64,000 nt of DNA, from contig JAGTTD010000016.1 in the NCBI GenBank assembly GCA_018398585.1, forward strand, positions 24,041,212 through 24,105,211, in the 5' to 3' direction. Positions 48,213 through 61,029 of this stretch are shown here, piece after piece. The stretch is from Simmondsia chinensis. Lineage: Eukaryota; Streptophyta; Magnoliopsida; Caryophyllales; Simmondsiaceae. The notes below the pieces were generated by a model. The model ran no database searches and was not told where the DNA came from. It worked only from the letters and a program-made list of their open reading frames with translations. Each line of letters starts with the position of its first letter. Position 1 is the first letter of the stretch. A program made the position numbers and the translations under genes.

Positions 48213-48479
48213 TGGTACTGGAGTTGTCTGGTAGTGAAGAAAATTAAAGCAAAGGAGACTTAAAGAGAGGGGTTTAGTTTTGTCGTAATGGAATTTGTAG
48301 TGATGTGAGGAGCATTTTAGAGGGGGAATGGAATTTATGACGAACAGTGCAGAGTTACCCTCCTCCTCTGTTTGCTTTCCTTTTGTCTTTATTCCAAATA
48401 AGAAGCCGCCAAACCGGTGTGCCCTTAAACTTCTTTCTTTTATTTTTGTTTTCACTTTTAGATTCCCGATAAAAACTAA

Positions 48480-49185
48480 ACGATATTAACAGTGTCACAA
48501 TAAGGTATGACTTTAAAAAATTTTAAAATATTTAGACATAACATTAAAAAATTTAGATAGTTTTTAGTAAAAAGAAAAAACCCCTAATGTTTTAGTTCGT
48601 AAATATTGTGAAATAATTTTTGACTTAAAAGTTACATATATTTAACAAAATAGTATAAATGACGTTCTGATCCAACTTTTCTTTGTTAGCAGTGTTACAA
48701 CATTAATTATTGTTCGTGTCTAGAATGAGGTCTGACAAACGAATAATGAGAAGTTTTATATCATTTTCCACTATCATTTGGATTATGTAACTTTTGAACT
48801 AAAAGTTATTTCATAAAACTAGTGGACTAAAAAAATTAATATATCAAATATCGGGTAAATATGTGATTTACCCTAATTTTGGAAGGACTATGTGAAAAGT
48901 GAGTATTGAAATTAAAAACGAGAAATTTTATTTCAAAAAACTAAATATTTAGTTTTTTGGAGTCAGTAGAAGACTGAAAATAATATCAAACAGACTTGTA
49001 CTTTGTTGAAGAAAAGGGTCAGCTTCAACGCTATCGGCTATATTTATTTTAACTTAGCAAAAGATCGATAAAGATCTAAACATGGGATTGAGGATTGAAT
49101 TGAATAACATCAATGTAATACTATCTTAAATTAAATTGACTAATTTGCAACACAAGCACCGCCATATAATAGAAGTGGCTTGCAT
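48480..49185. other. AT-rich spacer, nothing recognised
   Basis: No coding frame, repeat boundary or known motif was identified between the SCL3 promoter and the copia relics. Confidence 0.5.
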
Positions 49186-49189
49186 GTTA

Positions 49190-50960
49190 CTATTTCAGGA
49201 TGACATGCGAGGGGCTTTTGGGTGGATGTTGTGCTTATTATGGATTACATAGTCAATTGGCTTTCATCTTGTGCCTTAAACTATGAAAGTTCCTTTACGC
49301 CACGCTTTCACAAGTCAAAAAGTTGTCACCATATGCATGTGTTCGGTATTGAGTGCTACCCTAACCTCTTCCAATCGTGTCCCACAATTTAGCATTGCAA
49401 CTTGTCATATGTGTCTTTCTTGTCTATGATCAACATCATAAAGGGGATTGATGCCTTGACCTGTTAATGTTTAGGTGCAAACAAGCCGTCATGTGGTTTA
49501 TTGACAATTCGTTACCCTAAAGGTAGCTCAAGTGCTGGGTGTCCTTCCCCCTCTCATCCATTATGTCATCTACTCTTGTCCTTCTCTATTTCATCCACCA
49601 TGTAGCCCTTGACCTCGACTTCATGGTATCATAATCCTTGCGACTTGGCACCTCTCCAACACCTTTCGCCCTTTACTTCTTAATTGGGCGTAATGCCCTC
49701 TCCTTGTGTCTCATGCATCTTGTGATGCCCCTGTTTGACTATATGGTTTTAGTTCTTCTTCACTAGACTCTCATCTTAGGGCTTGTTCTTCTCAACCCTC
49801 CCCCGAAACTCTAGTGAATGCTTGTGTCCTAAGTCACCCCTCCTTCCCTCCCCTATTCTCTAAGAGCGCTGTCCCTTTGTCCCATATCATCCCTACCTCC
49901 ATCTCATACAACATATAGTAGTTAGGCGCCTCTCTTCCCTCCTCATTTTTCCTTCCTTCAATCAATGTTTATGGTCACCAACTCCAATGTGGTCATTCAC
50001 AAACCACACCATACCATTGTAGGTTCTTACCCTTGTGTCGAAGTCACCTGCTTCCCTCGGCCCACCAAGGACCCTCAGTGCATTTACCAATAGTAGATGA
50101 GTTCAATGCGTTGCTTCATAGCCACACTTGATACTTGATACCCTGTGACCCCTTTAAGAGCCTTGTGGGAAGCACATGAAATATCATGCCTAATAAAATG
50201 TGGATGGCTTTGTGGAATGCTACAAGGTGTGCCTCTTGTTGTACAAGACTTACCTAACAATTTGACATTGACTACCATGAGACCTTTAGTTTAGTTGTCA
50301 GATCAACCACATTGCGTCTAGTCCTCTACCTTGCACCTAGCTTTAACTGCTTAGTCCAATAGCATGATATTAAGAACGCGTCCTTCTAGCTTTCTCACTG
50401 AGGACGTTTACATGAAGCAAACCCCTAGGTTCATTTACCTTGTCTTTCCTAGTCATATTTATTGCTTGTTCTAGGTCATCTACAGCATAAAATAGGCCCC
50501 ACAGGTCTAGTTTTAGTGCTTTAGCATTGCACTCCGCCTGTTTAGGTTTTCTAGCTTGTACTAATCTGTCTCTCTTTGTGTATCGTATGCATTAATCTAT
50601 CATGTTACCCTTACTAAATGCTGATGATATCATCCTTAGTAGTGACCTCCTCAAGCTTGTCATCCACCTTATCACTTCTTTCTTTACACAGTTTTCCATT
50701 AAGGTCCTTTGTGAGCTTCATTACTTTCCGGATATTGAGGCTTATTGCACTACTACGTCCCTCTTTTTGAACTCACACAAATACACCACTGATTTGATTA
50801 ATCGATTTGGCATGGCCATAGCCAAACCCATTAAGACCCTTTTTTCTCTCACTGATTGTTTGTCTCTTTATAACCAGAAGGTACTGAATGATTCAGACAT
50901 ATATAGAAGTTTAGTGGGTGCGCTGCAAAACCCCATTCCCTAGGCTCCTTGGCGCCGTTT
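49190..50960 (+). pseudogene. Decayed copia pol (integrase end to RT)
   Basis: Broken frames in order: integrase C-terminal region near 49200-49500 (VFLVYDQHHKGD-like), RT start near 50080 (VDEFNALLHSHTWYL-like), near 50270 IDYHETFSLVVRSTTLRLVL, near 50460 YMKQTPRFIYL and HIYCLF*VIYSIK*APQV, then an open stretch 50602-50943 with NADDIILSSDLLKLVIHL, KVLCELHYFPDIEAYCTTTS and IYRSLVGALQ. The RT active site reads ADD in place of VDD. Many stops and shifts; no LTRs located. Old relic. Confidence 0.7.
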
Positions 50961-50999
50961 TCATCCACCTTAGGTCGGTCATGAAACCCCATTCCTTTG

Positions 51000-51220
51000 C
51001 CTATACTTCTTGACCTCCCCTTGGCGACATCGCTCTCCCGTAGCTAGTGTAGGAACTTTCCCCTTTGTCCTTTGTTCCCCTCTTGGGAGAAATCGAGGAC
51101 ATCTCTCCCATGCCCTCGTTACCCAACCCTTGCCACCTAAGACCATCCTAGTCCCCACCAACTCCAGCCGTCGTGAACCCACCCTTCTCCCTTGCACGCA
51201 GCCTCCGTTTCCCCTCCTTT
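51000..51220. other. C-rich unassigned stretch
   Basis: Open frames on both strands (50979-51197 minus, 51010-51222 plus) overlap in C/G-rich sequence and resemble no known family. Confidence 0.3.
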
Positions 51221-51229
51221 AATGGTCCA

Positions 51230-51830
51230 GGTACGTTTCCTGCCCAATTGGACTATAGACCCCTTCTCTCTCCCAGGTGGGCTATCATCCGATTTTAGGG
51301 GACTGTCTCTTGGCGGCTTTGCCTTCTTTTAGCCTCCCTCTATTGCTACACTCAATCTAGCCAACAATCTTACTGTTAAACTTGATGGTTGTCTCTCATA
51401 CCCCCTGTGGCGTGATTAGATGATTTCTCTCTTTATTGAGTATGACCTAACCGGATTTATTAATGGCTCCCTCCCTTGTTCCCCACATCACATCACTCGT
51501 ACTAATAGTTGAATCTATGTCAATCATAGCTAATCCACTTAGGTTCTCATAACCGATGCATTAGAAGCTGAATCTCTACCACTTTGGAGTGACATATTCT
51601 AAATGACATCAACACCAAGCCTAATGCCAGAGCGATTTGGTAAATGCTTGAAAACGTTACATGGATCAATCCTTTTCCAAGTAAATGGAGTTAATTAGGA
51701 ACTCACTACCATCGCATGGATGGATCCAAGGTTGATGATTACATGCGCAACCTATAGTTTCTAAATGGCTATATTGGCTACACCTATGCTAATCCTCCAC
51801 TCAAGTCGATCTAAGGCTATCTCCTCATTT
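51230..51830 (+). pseudogene. Decayed copia gag
   Basis: LANNLTVKLDGCLSYPLWRD, FIEYDLTGFINGSLP, ALEAESLPLWSD and NELTTIAWMDPRLM across frames resemble copia gag (UBN2-type: LTVKLD..NYLLW, G.DL.GFIDGS). It lies after, not before, the pol relic, so it comes from another element or a rearrangement. Confidence 0.6.
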
Positions 51831-51844
51831 AAGTTTAGGTGGGA

Positions 51845-52325
51845 GAGGTGATGTCTAATCGTCTTCATCCATCTCTCTTTAGGCCTGCCTCTCCCTCTCC
51901 TCCCGTGCGTGGTATGAAGTTGTTATAGGGGCAATAGTCAGTCTCCTCCTAACATGCCCAAACCACCGTAAAAGTTGCTTCCTCAATTTATCTTGGATTG
52001 GGGCCACGCCAAATTTGCATCTTATAATGTTAGTTTTGATCCTCTCCTTCCTCGTGTGTCCACACACCCATCGCAATATCCTCATCTCCGTCGCCTTCAA
52101 CTCATGCTTGTGCTACAGTTTAACTGGCCAACACTCCACACTGTATGATATAGCAGGTCTCACTACTGTCTTATAGTATTTTCCTTTGAACTTAGCATAA
52201 ACTTTCTATTGCATAATACCGTAGAGTTCATCCTCCATTTACGCCAGCCTCCTTCAATCCCGTTGTTAATATCCTCGTCAACTTTGTCGTCTTGCTGCAC
52301 TGCAATATGTAACCCAAATGCCATA
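51845..52325 (-). pseudogene. LINE (L1-type) RT C-terminal fragment
   Basis: The minus frame 51879-52100 gives KATEMRILRWVCGHTRKERI, KFGVAPIQDKLRKQLLRWF and GHVRRRLTIAPI. Upstream (to about 52300) another frame gives remnants of LYGVECWPVKL-like sequence. Plant L1-like reverse transcriptases end with E-M-R-x-L-R-W-x-x-G-x-T-R-x-D and L-R-W-F-G-H-V. Fragment only. Confidence 0.8.
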
Positions 52326-52329
52326 TTGA

Positions 52330-53435
52330 GGTGTGTCATTAAAAAAAATTAAAAAATTTAGATCTGGCACTAAAAATTAAAAATATATGTACTTTTTTTA
52401 TGACTGTACCTATAAAATTTAGATAATTTTTAATTAAAAAAAAAACCAATAAAATAGAATTGGGGTTATGCTTGAAGAAGGAAAGGGTTGAAAAGTAAAG
52501 ACAAAAGGAAAGAGTACATAAAATTCCCAACCAAACACGTCATTTCCATACAAAACCTCCCAACTTTGGATTTTGTCGCTTTCTCGGAAGCTGCCTTGGG
52601 AAACGCCTTAAAGTCCAAGATTTCACATTGTCCTCTTCACACCAACACTGTTCCCTCTCGTACCTTTATTTACTTTATTTGTTTTAATAAAATTTATTTA
52701 TTTAAAGTTTATACTTTTTTATAGTGTATTTTTTGATTATGTAGTGCTGAAAGATTTTTTAAAGAGTAAAGTATTTTAAATACAAGTTTAACAGAAACTC
52801 ATCTGTTATAATCACAAAATTGAATTAATATTATAAATTACCTAACAACAGTAGATAAGAGAAAATTATAGTTATAGTTGGTCATGATAGTAAAGGGTGG
52901 TGAGCATAAAAATCTATGGAAGTAAAAGAAGAGTGGTAGGTTTGATTGATAAAAAAGTTAAAGTAGGTCATTCCAATAAAGATTTAATGTTAATATACTA
53001 TTTTTAAAATATTTTCTAAAATAAACTGGAAAAAAGATCTTACTTTTCATCTTTTTTTGTATAGGTATAAAATAATTTTTTCATCTTCCTGTTTAAGTCG
53101 TGGAAAAGAGTTACAAAGATCTTTTCTGTCATCCAAATACAAGCCTTATAGTCAACTAGAACTTTTCACGAGTTTAAACCGTTAAAAGGTTGAATCAAAT
53201 GCAACGTCAATATAGATGTTAAAATTTCTCACTTTTAATATAAAATTTTAGATTTGAACTTCTATTTTGGTTAATACTATTGTCAGGGCAAAAATACTAG
53301 TATCGTAGCAATTTTTGAAATTTTGTGATTATTATTTATTATAAGTTATATTGTTATTTTTGTAATAATAAATTATTGCATTAATAATAATAAGTATTTT
53401 GTTATATAGTGATGGTGCTACCAAGTTATGACAGG
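52330..53435. other. AT-rich spacer, nothing recognised
   Basis: No supported gene. Short frames here are Lys/Phe-rich by composition. Confidence 0.5.
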
Positions 53436-53439
53436 GCCT

Positions 53440-53640
53440 GTGCATTATTCATATATTTAAAGCAAAAGTTATGAGGCGGTCTATGCATTATTTACGCTTC
53501 AAGCCCAATTGACATTTGCGTAAGGGGGCATGTTAAAAAGTATAAAACTAATCTTGTACTTTCACCTATCAACTTAAGCTTTTTGAAAAGATAATTCATT
53601 GACATAATATGTAATTTACGTTAATCTCTATATATTATGG
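53440..53640. repeat. Retroelement-like fragment
   Basis: 'cttcaagcccaattgacatttgcg', then a purine run 'taagggggca' and 'tgttaaaaagtataaaacta' look like a polypurine tract followed by an LTR-like start. Similar to 46090-46125. Boundaries not determined. Confidence 0.35.
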
Positions 53641-53956
53641 AGGAGTTGTCCTTCCCTCAAATCTCTTCGAACCCCATTTTTTAGAATTTTAAAGCATGTC
53701 CTTAAACTTTTTAAGAAAAGAAAAAAAAAAACAACAAAACAAGTCATAAAAGCCATAAATCTCTCATAAAAAAAAGAAAAAGAACAAAACAGCCATAAAT
53801 CTCCCATAGAAGAAAAAATAAGGAAAAAATAACATAAATTTAAAATGTTATAATGAAGTGGCTTAGATAGGTCGAATCGGGTCAAACATGGGTCGTAACA
53901 GATCCTGGGTCAAAAGGCTTGTTGATAGAGTCGATCGAGTTCAAATAATCACCTAG

Positions 53957-53984
53957 TTATTATTATTATTATTATTATTATTAT
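53957..53984. repeat. (TTA)n microsatellite
   Basis: About nine perfect units in unannotated AT-rich sequence. Confidence 0.85.
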
Positions 53985-53989
53985 ACACA

Positions 53990-54935
53990 TAAGGTGGTGG
54001 AGTGCGCCAAATAATAATGTCCTTGTTTGTATTGTGGAAAAGGAGGAGCCATCCAAGTTGGAAGCATGCACCAAAATAAGGACAAAGGGACAAGTTTGTT
54101 GCGTGTAAAGACAAGAGAAGTGGATAGCCAAAAATTTAACGTTTTAATTTAGGTGGTGGAGTGTTTTGGTGGGATTTCTTTGGACTTATTTTCCTAAGCC
54201 CCTTTTTGAAGTTTCATCATTTTCTAGTCTTTGTCTTTCTTAGTTGCTTCTGTAATTTTATATTTTTTTCTATTTTCATTTTTGATAAATTAAAAAAGTA
54301 AGTGGTGAAATTAATAAGGTTGAAAAAAAGTTAGAAAAAAGAAACTTACTTAATGAAACAAACTTATTTAAAGACTTTTCATAATCTGGGAGTAAATCAT
54401 GTTTGAACTGCATGTGATTGACTTTTTCGAGTGTTGATACTCTTGGTGAATCTGACGTTAACTTGTAAACTTTATGCGGATTCAGCTAATACTCTAGTTA
54501 AGAAGAATATTTATGTATTATGAAAATAAAATAAAATTACAGCCCAACTCCATCGCTAGTGGGATGATAGAGCAAAGCCCATTAACACCTTACCCTGAAC
54601 GCTTAATAACTGAGAGCTAAGAGCTGGAGTGGAGTTAAGCTCAAGAGTTCGACGACCTATCTTAAACTGAAGCTAATCAGATCTATGGTCAACACCCTTA
54701 ACTCCAGATTACTCGTGTGAGATCAAACTTAACCAGATTTGGGTGGAGTGAATCTTTTTTCCTATAGATATTTTCTGTAACATTATTTTGTTTTCCTTTT
54801 TTTTTTTTTTTCCTGATTTGCTAAAGTCATCCCAGTTGTTAGCGAACTGGCAACAATTGACTTTGCTTTTGTCATTTGCACATATAGAGGTCTCATATAA
54901 AAATTTGAGAATCCTTAAGTAAATACATTAAAGTT
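53990..54935. other. Spacer, nothing recognised
   Basis: No credible coding frame. A possible LTR start for element H (tgttagcgaactggc, near 54836) precedes the element G insertion, but I cannot confirm it. Confidence 0.4.
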
Positions 54936-54940
54936 CATAA

Positions 54941-55588
54941 TGCCATGGGATGACTAAATTCTTAAGTCCAAGTCCAGTGCAATGTCACTCCAAAAGTCCC
55001 TAATTGAGTCAAGCGTCCCAATATCCTTGTAATGGTAAGAAATTCACACAAAGTCTCCAAGTCTCGTCTGTTTAGTATTTGAATTGGAAAGTAAATAATG
55101 AAGGAAAGACGATCAAGTAAACACTCTCACACGCACACGGTTTTAAATGGAAGATCAAAGCTACAAAGAAAGTAACCATACAAAAATAAAGATGAACACA
55201 AGTATTTGTGGGTAAAGGGAAAATTATCCATTTTGATGGTGCTTGGCACCTAATTACAATGCACAAAGGAAAGGTTACAAGTACAAAGAAACTGGTACAA
55301 AGAACAAACACATCCTATCCTAAAAATGCTCCTAAAACCACGCCTAAAAACCTGGGACGGTTAGTAACCGCCACCAACTAACATAACCGCCTAAACTACC
55401 CTAACCGTCTAAGCCTCTAAACGTTACAAAGTTCCACGTCACTTATCCTAGTCAATTACACACGTGGATTTACTTATTCACATGTAGGAAAATACATAAT
55501 TACAAGTAAATTAAATACAAGTATTAATCGTACAAAATACATTGTATAAAAGTACTAAAAATCCTACGAACTAAGGTGGTGGGTGACA
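54941..55588 (-). repeat. Element G 3' LTR
   Basis: 648 bp, highly similar to 60374-61029. The LTR 3' terminus differs (plus strand tgccatgggatg versus tgtcacaggatg). Confidence 0.92.
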
Positions 55589-55619
55589 CTCTCCTCCACC
55601 AAAGCCATTGACGTCCCCG

Positions 55620-56880
55620 TCAAAGTGGTGCAGACTTGAAGGCTTCAATCTCCTTCTGATACTGCCACAAATCGTCCTCTTTTTCCCAACTTGCTTCCGC
55701 TGCTAGTTGTCCCTTCCAATGCACAAGGTACTCTGTGCACCTAGGCACACCTCTGTGCTGCACGGTCCTGTCAGCTAGGATCTGATCAAGGTCCTTGGCA
55801 TAGGAGGTTGTCATGGATGTAGGGTCACGCTGTGTCACGCCCCTATCCGGTTCATCCATGTCTTGATTATATGGCTTCAAGTAGCTCACATGAAAGACCG
55901 GATGAATCTTCAACTTGGGTGGCAGCTCCACCCTATAGGACACCTTTCCCACCTTAGCAATGATAGGAAAAGGGCCCTCATACCGGCGCACAAGCCCCTT
56001 GTGCTCCTTGCGAAGCGTGTTGAATTGTTGAGGAAACAACTTCACCATGACCATGTCCCCAATCCTAAACTCTAGGTGCCTTCGCTTAGTGTCTGCCCAC
56101 TTTTTCATCTTGCGTTGGGCACGGCTTAGGTAGGCCTTGGCAATGCCAAGCCTCTCTTGCCAATCCTTTGCAGTCTGGAACGCAGCAGGGCTGGCCCCTG
56201 TGTACCCGGATGTCACAGCCTGGGGTGTCAAGGGCTGTTGACCTGTGGCCAGCTTAAACGGACTATGTCCTATGCTCTCGCTGTGCTGCAGGTTAAAGGA
56301 GAACTGGGCTATGTCAAGCAACCGTGCCTAGTCCCTTTGGTTGGCACTCACATAGTGCCTCAAGTACAACTCCACTAAGGCATTCACTCTCTCGGTAAAG
56401 CTTGTGGAATAATGGAGGTTTGAGGCCATCAATTTGAAAAGCTCACTCTAAAACTTACCTATAAACCTAGGGTCTCTATCGCTAATGATACTCCTAGGCA
56501 AACCCCAATACTTGACCACATACTTGAAAAACAAGTGTGCGGCCTCAACGGCATTGCAATCCCTAGGGGTTGCAATGAAAGTCCCATACTTTGTCAAACG
56601 ATCTACTATATAGAAACCATACCTTCGGAGTTTGGCAAAGCGGAGATGAAGTCCATGGATATGCTTTCCCACGGATGGGTAGGTACAGGTAGAGGTTCAA
56701 GCAACCCAGCCGGTGTCTTCAACTCAACCTTGTCCTGTTGACAAACAAGACATGTCTTGACATACACCTCTACATCGTTCCTCATCCTAGGCCAATAATA
56801 GTTTTCCTCCAAAAGTGTCGTTGTCCTCTCGATCCCCGGGGTGCCCAGCCCAAGGCGTGTCATGACATTCCTTGAGTATG
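55620..56880 (-). pseudogene. Element G integrase and chromodomain
   Basis: Zinc and core: GIERTTTLLEENYYWPRMRN, VKTCLVCQQDKVELK, WESISMDFISALPNS (frame 2), back to the main frame with IVDRLTKYGTFIATPRD, SIISDRDPRFIGKF, a stop at 56448, then from 56321 a 233-codon frame LDIAQFSFNLQHSESIGHSP, DMVMVKLFPQQFNTLRK, KVSYRVELPPKLKIHPVFHV and a chromodomain (DQILADRTVQHRGVP, EYLVHWKGQLAAEASWE). A +/- pair of frameshifts near 56830 and 56640 leaves the downstream frame in register. Confidence 0.9.
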
Positions 56881-58910
56881 TCACGCCTTAAGTTGGCCCG
56901 CCTAGGTACGTACACCCTGTTGCCCACTGTGAACAACAGCCTGTTGTCAATCCAAAACATGCGCGTCTGGTCCTGCGTCGCAAGTCTTGACATTGTGTGA
57001 CCCCAAGTGTCCCGTGTCATCCCTTCCCTGATCTTGTCCAGGACCATGCCCTGGACGGCACTGGCAGCAGCCAACCCGTGCCTGTGGCTAAGTGCGTCTG
57101 CCACTGCATTCACTTTACCCGGTTTGTACTCGATGACATAATCAAACTCCGCCAAGAAGTCCTGCCACCGGGCCTGTTTCGGATTGAGTTTCTTCTGATT
57201 TTGAAAGTAACTCGTAGCCACATTATCTGTCTTGATCACAAACTTGCTCCCCAACAAATAGTGTTGCCATATTCTCAAACAATGAATAATAGCCGTCATC
57301 TCCTTGTCATGAACGGCATAGCAGCGCTTCGTGTCATTGAGCTTTCTGGACTCAAATGCCACGGGGTGCCCTTGTTGCATCAAGACCCCACCTATTGCAT
57401 AATCTGAAGCGTCTATATAAATTTCAAAAGGCAAAGTAAAATCAGGTAGACAAAGGACCGGCTCTTCCATGACAGCCCTCTTGAGATCCATGAAGGCATT
57501 GTGGCATACATCATCCCAATGCCACTGTACCTTCTTCCTAAGTTAATTGGTCAGGGGCGTAGCCCTGGCCGAATAACCCTGGATGAACCTACGGTAATAG
57601 TTCACTAGGCCCAAGAACGACCTTAGTGCACTAACATCCGTAGGAGCACCTCATTCCTCAATAGCACGAACCTTGGCATTGTCCATGCTAATCTTTCCAT
57701 GGCCTATACGGTGACCAAGAAAATGAACCTCTGCTTGGGCAAAGGAGCACTTCTCCCTTTTCACAGACAATTGGTTCTCCCTCAACACCTAAAAAACCTG
57801 GGCTGAGTGTCCCACATGCTTCCTCTATGACTTACTATACACCACTATGTCATCAAAGTAAACCACAACAAATTTGTCTAAAAATGGCTTAATAATTTCA
57901 TTCATTAAAGTACAGAATGTGGTGGGTGCATTTGTCAAGCCAAAAGGCATGACATGAAACTCATATGACCCATACCGTGTCACACAAGTTGTCTTGGGCT
58001 CGTCCCCCTCCGCTATCCTAACTTGCCAATAACCCGACCTCAAATCTAACTTAGAAAAGAACCGGGCCTTATCCAACTGATCAAACAAATCAGCCACAAG
58101 CGGAATGGGATACTTATTCTTCACGGTGACCTTGTTCAAGACCCTATAGTCAATGCACATACAAAGAGAACCGTCTTGTTTCTTTTGGAACAAAACGGGT
58201 GCACCATAAGGGGCCTTGGAAGGCCTAACGAACCCTGAGTCAAGAAGATCCCCCAATTGACTCCTCAACTCTTCCAATGCCAGAGGAGCCATACGATAAA
58301 GCCCCATAGCGGGAGGCCTTGCCCCATGCTCTAACTCGATCCTATGATCTACCCCCCCTAGGTGGTAGGTGTTTGGGTAATTCGGGTGGCATGACATCTT
58401 TGAAGGTATCTAGGACCCCTTGTATCTCCATGGGTATAAAGGAAGAAACACCCCCTCACCCCCAACCAATGTGGCAATGAAGGTCTCCCTCTTCTTCCTA
58501 ATCCCCTTCCTAACCTGCATGGCTGAAAGAAGCCTAGCCCCCACTCTCTCCCGTAGTAAAGGCACCCCAAAGGTTCTCCCCCCATGTGTTATTATCATTT
58601 GGTTATCTTTTGTGAAGGAAATGGTTTTAACCCCATCAAGAAAGTCCATCCCCAAGACAAACCTAAAGCCATCTAACGGTACCACCGTCAAGTCCACCGT
58701 GCCACACCAATCCCCCAACTAGATGCATACGTTCCTAGCTACCCCATGGATAGGCTGGGTTGAAGCATTAATGGTCTTCAACCAACCCACCCCCTTGTCA
58801 AGGCTCAATTTGAGCCGTGCTGCCTCCTCCGTGGAGACAAAGTTATGAGAAGCCCCTGTGTCAACCAAGGCCTTCGTTTCCATGCCATTGACATGGGCAT
58901 TGACAAACAT
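56880..58910 (-). pseudogene. Element G protease, RT and RNase H
   Basis: Protease ALVDTGASHNFVSTEEA and GFRFVLGMDFLDGV, stop at 58719; [73 protein letters not shown], active site [11 protein letters not shown], stop at 57825; RNase H from 57491 LPFEIYIDASDYAIGGVLMQ, YAVHDKEMTAIIHCLRIW, FVIKTDNVATSYF, GKVNAVADALSHR. All stay in one register with gag apart from stops. Confidence 0.92.
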
Positions 58911-58994
58911 CAGTCCCCTGTGTGGATGCGCACCGTCATGTGCCTAGGTCCTGCTGGTCCTGCCTGCTACATGAACCTCCGCACGTCCCTGAGC

Positions 58995-60344
58995 CTAGGT
59001 TCCCACTGCCCTAACAACCCCTGGGGCCTCCGCGCGTCTTGGCGCCTCGGTCCCTGGGGGATGCCCAGCCATTTGTGTCTGTCCACAGTCCCGCGCCAGC
59101 ATCTGTGCCAATGACACTCTTGTCTCGGTCCTGACGTGCCCAGTCTCAGCCCTAGCATGTCCAGCCCCGCCCCCGCTAGGCCCAGCGTGCTCGCGTCCTC
59201 CAGGCCCCGTGCGCGCCTCGTGGGACATGGCCCCCAGGGTGGGCGTGGCGCCTATGTTGGTGTCCTCCGGTTCTGGTTCAGGTGTTGTCACAAGTGCATT
59301 AAGAGCCTTGCGCAGCGGGCATTCACGAACATAATGAGGCCCACCACACAAGAAGCAGTCCCTACTTTTCCCCTGGTCCTGTTTCCCTTCGTGTTGTTTG
59401 CCCTTGTCCTTGTGAGTTGGGGCCTTGTGAGATCTATTTCCCCCACCTTTCCCCTTCCCACCTTTGCTGTCCTTTTTCTTGGTAGAGTCCCTCTTGTACT
59501 CCACCAACTCCTTAGCCTCGGCAATGGCATTGGTAAGGTCCTGAACTCCCCGTCTCTTCAATATCACTTCGGCCCAAGATTGAAGGCCATCCATGCAATA
59601 GAAGAGTCGGTTAGCCTCTGTCATCTCCGGAATCTCCAACATGAGAGATTGATACTCAGCAATGTAGTCCCTCACTAACCCTGAATGCTTCAAGTTGCGA
59701 AGCCTTTTCATGGCCAACTCTCCTGCGTTCTCCGGGAATAATTGTCTCTTGAACTCTTTGACAAACTCATCCCAAGTGTCCATAGTACAAAGCCCCCTAG
59801 CGATGTCCCCATGGCGAACTCTCCACCATAATGCGGCATCCCCTTCAAAGTCAAGGGTAGCTGTGTTGATTTTGGTAGCATCATCCTCCAAATGTAGTGC
59901 TTCGAAGTACCTTTCTAAACCCTAAAGAAAGCTATCAACCTCCTTTGCATTATGCCTGCCCCCAAACTTTGGTGGTTCTAGGACCCTGACACGAGACGCA
60001 GCCCCTGTGCCTAGCCCACTCACGAATGCCTAACACGGGAGAAGACAATTTATGTAATTCTACGTCAATTGTAGACTTAACCCATTCAAAGCCGTGAGAG
60101 TTTGGCCCTCTAGCGTGGCCACTCCCTCCCTCACTTCTTTAGCGTTGTCAAGGTGCTCGTGAATTTCCCCAACAACAACCTCTAACCGAGACACCCGCGT
60201 GTCTAAGGCCAAAGGCTTCCTAGTAACCGAGGGATCTTTGGTCTTAGACTTTTTGGTGCGAGTCTCGGGCCTACCCCTTGGTGGTTCCTCCACAACGTGC
60301 GAAGTACTTGCATTCACATCTTCATTCACAACACTCCCAGCCAT
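58995..60344 (-). pseudogene. Element G gag
   Basis: ATG at 60344, 14 bp after the PBS (MAGSVVNEDVNAS). The N-terminal part runs to a stop at 60060; the main capsid part from about 59940 includes DFEGDAALWWRVRHGDI, WDEFVKEFKRQLFPENAGEL, LRDL-like RNLKHSGLVRDYIAEYQSLM, a Lys/Gly-rich linker and zinc knuckle CFLCGGPHYVREC. The tail is Ala/Gly/Arg-rich and ends at 58995. Both parts share one register. Confidence 0.9.
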
Positions 60345-60373
60345 GATACTAAACTCTGCTCTGATACCATGTT

Positions 60374-61029
60374 TGTCACAGGATGACTAAATTCCTAAGT
60401 CCAAGTCCGGTGAGGCTACTCAATGTCACTCCAAAAGTCCCTAATTGAGTCAAGTGTCCCAATATCCTTGTAACGGTAAGGAATTCACACAAAGTCCCCA
60501 AGTCTCGTTTGTTTAGTATTTGAATTGGAAAGTAAATAATGAAGGAAAGACGATCAAGTAAACACTCTCACACGCACACAGTTTTAAATGGAAGATCAAA
60601 GCTACAAAGAAAGTAACCATACGAAAATAAAGATGAACACAAGTAGTTGTGGGTAAAGGGAAAATTATCCATTTTGATGGTGCTTGGCACCTAATTACAA
60701 TGCACAAAGGAAAGGTTACAAGTACAAAGAAACTGGTACAAAGAACAAACACATCCTATCCTAAAATGCTCCTAAAACCACGCCTAAAAACCTGGGACGG
60801 TTAGTAACCGCCACCAACTAACATAACCGCCTAAACTACCCTAACCGTCTAAGCCTCTAAACGTTACAAAGTGCTACGTCACTTATCCTAGTCAATTACA
60901 CACGAGGATGTACTTATTTACACATAGGAAAATGCATAATTACAAGTAAATTAAATACAAGTATTAATCGTACAAAATACATCGTATAAAAAGTACTAAA
61001 AATCCTACCAACTAAGGCGGTGGGTGACA
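60374..61029 (-). repeat. Element G 5' LTR
   Basis: 656 bp; carries eight bases (gaggctac-like) near 60410 absent from the 3' LTR. Confidence 0.92.

Noticed and set aside
48177..48455. 92-codon minus-strand frame upstream of SCL3
   Set aside because: Low-complexity Lys/Ser/Phe translation without domain similarity, located over the presumed SCL3 core promoter.
50979..51222. Overlapping frames on both strands near 51 kb as genes
   Set aside because: Short, compositional, lying between copia remnants, with no family resemblance.
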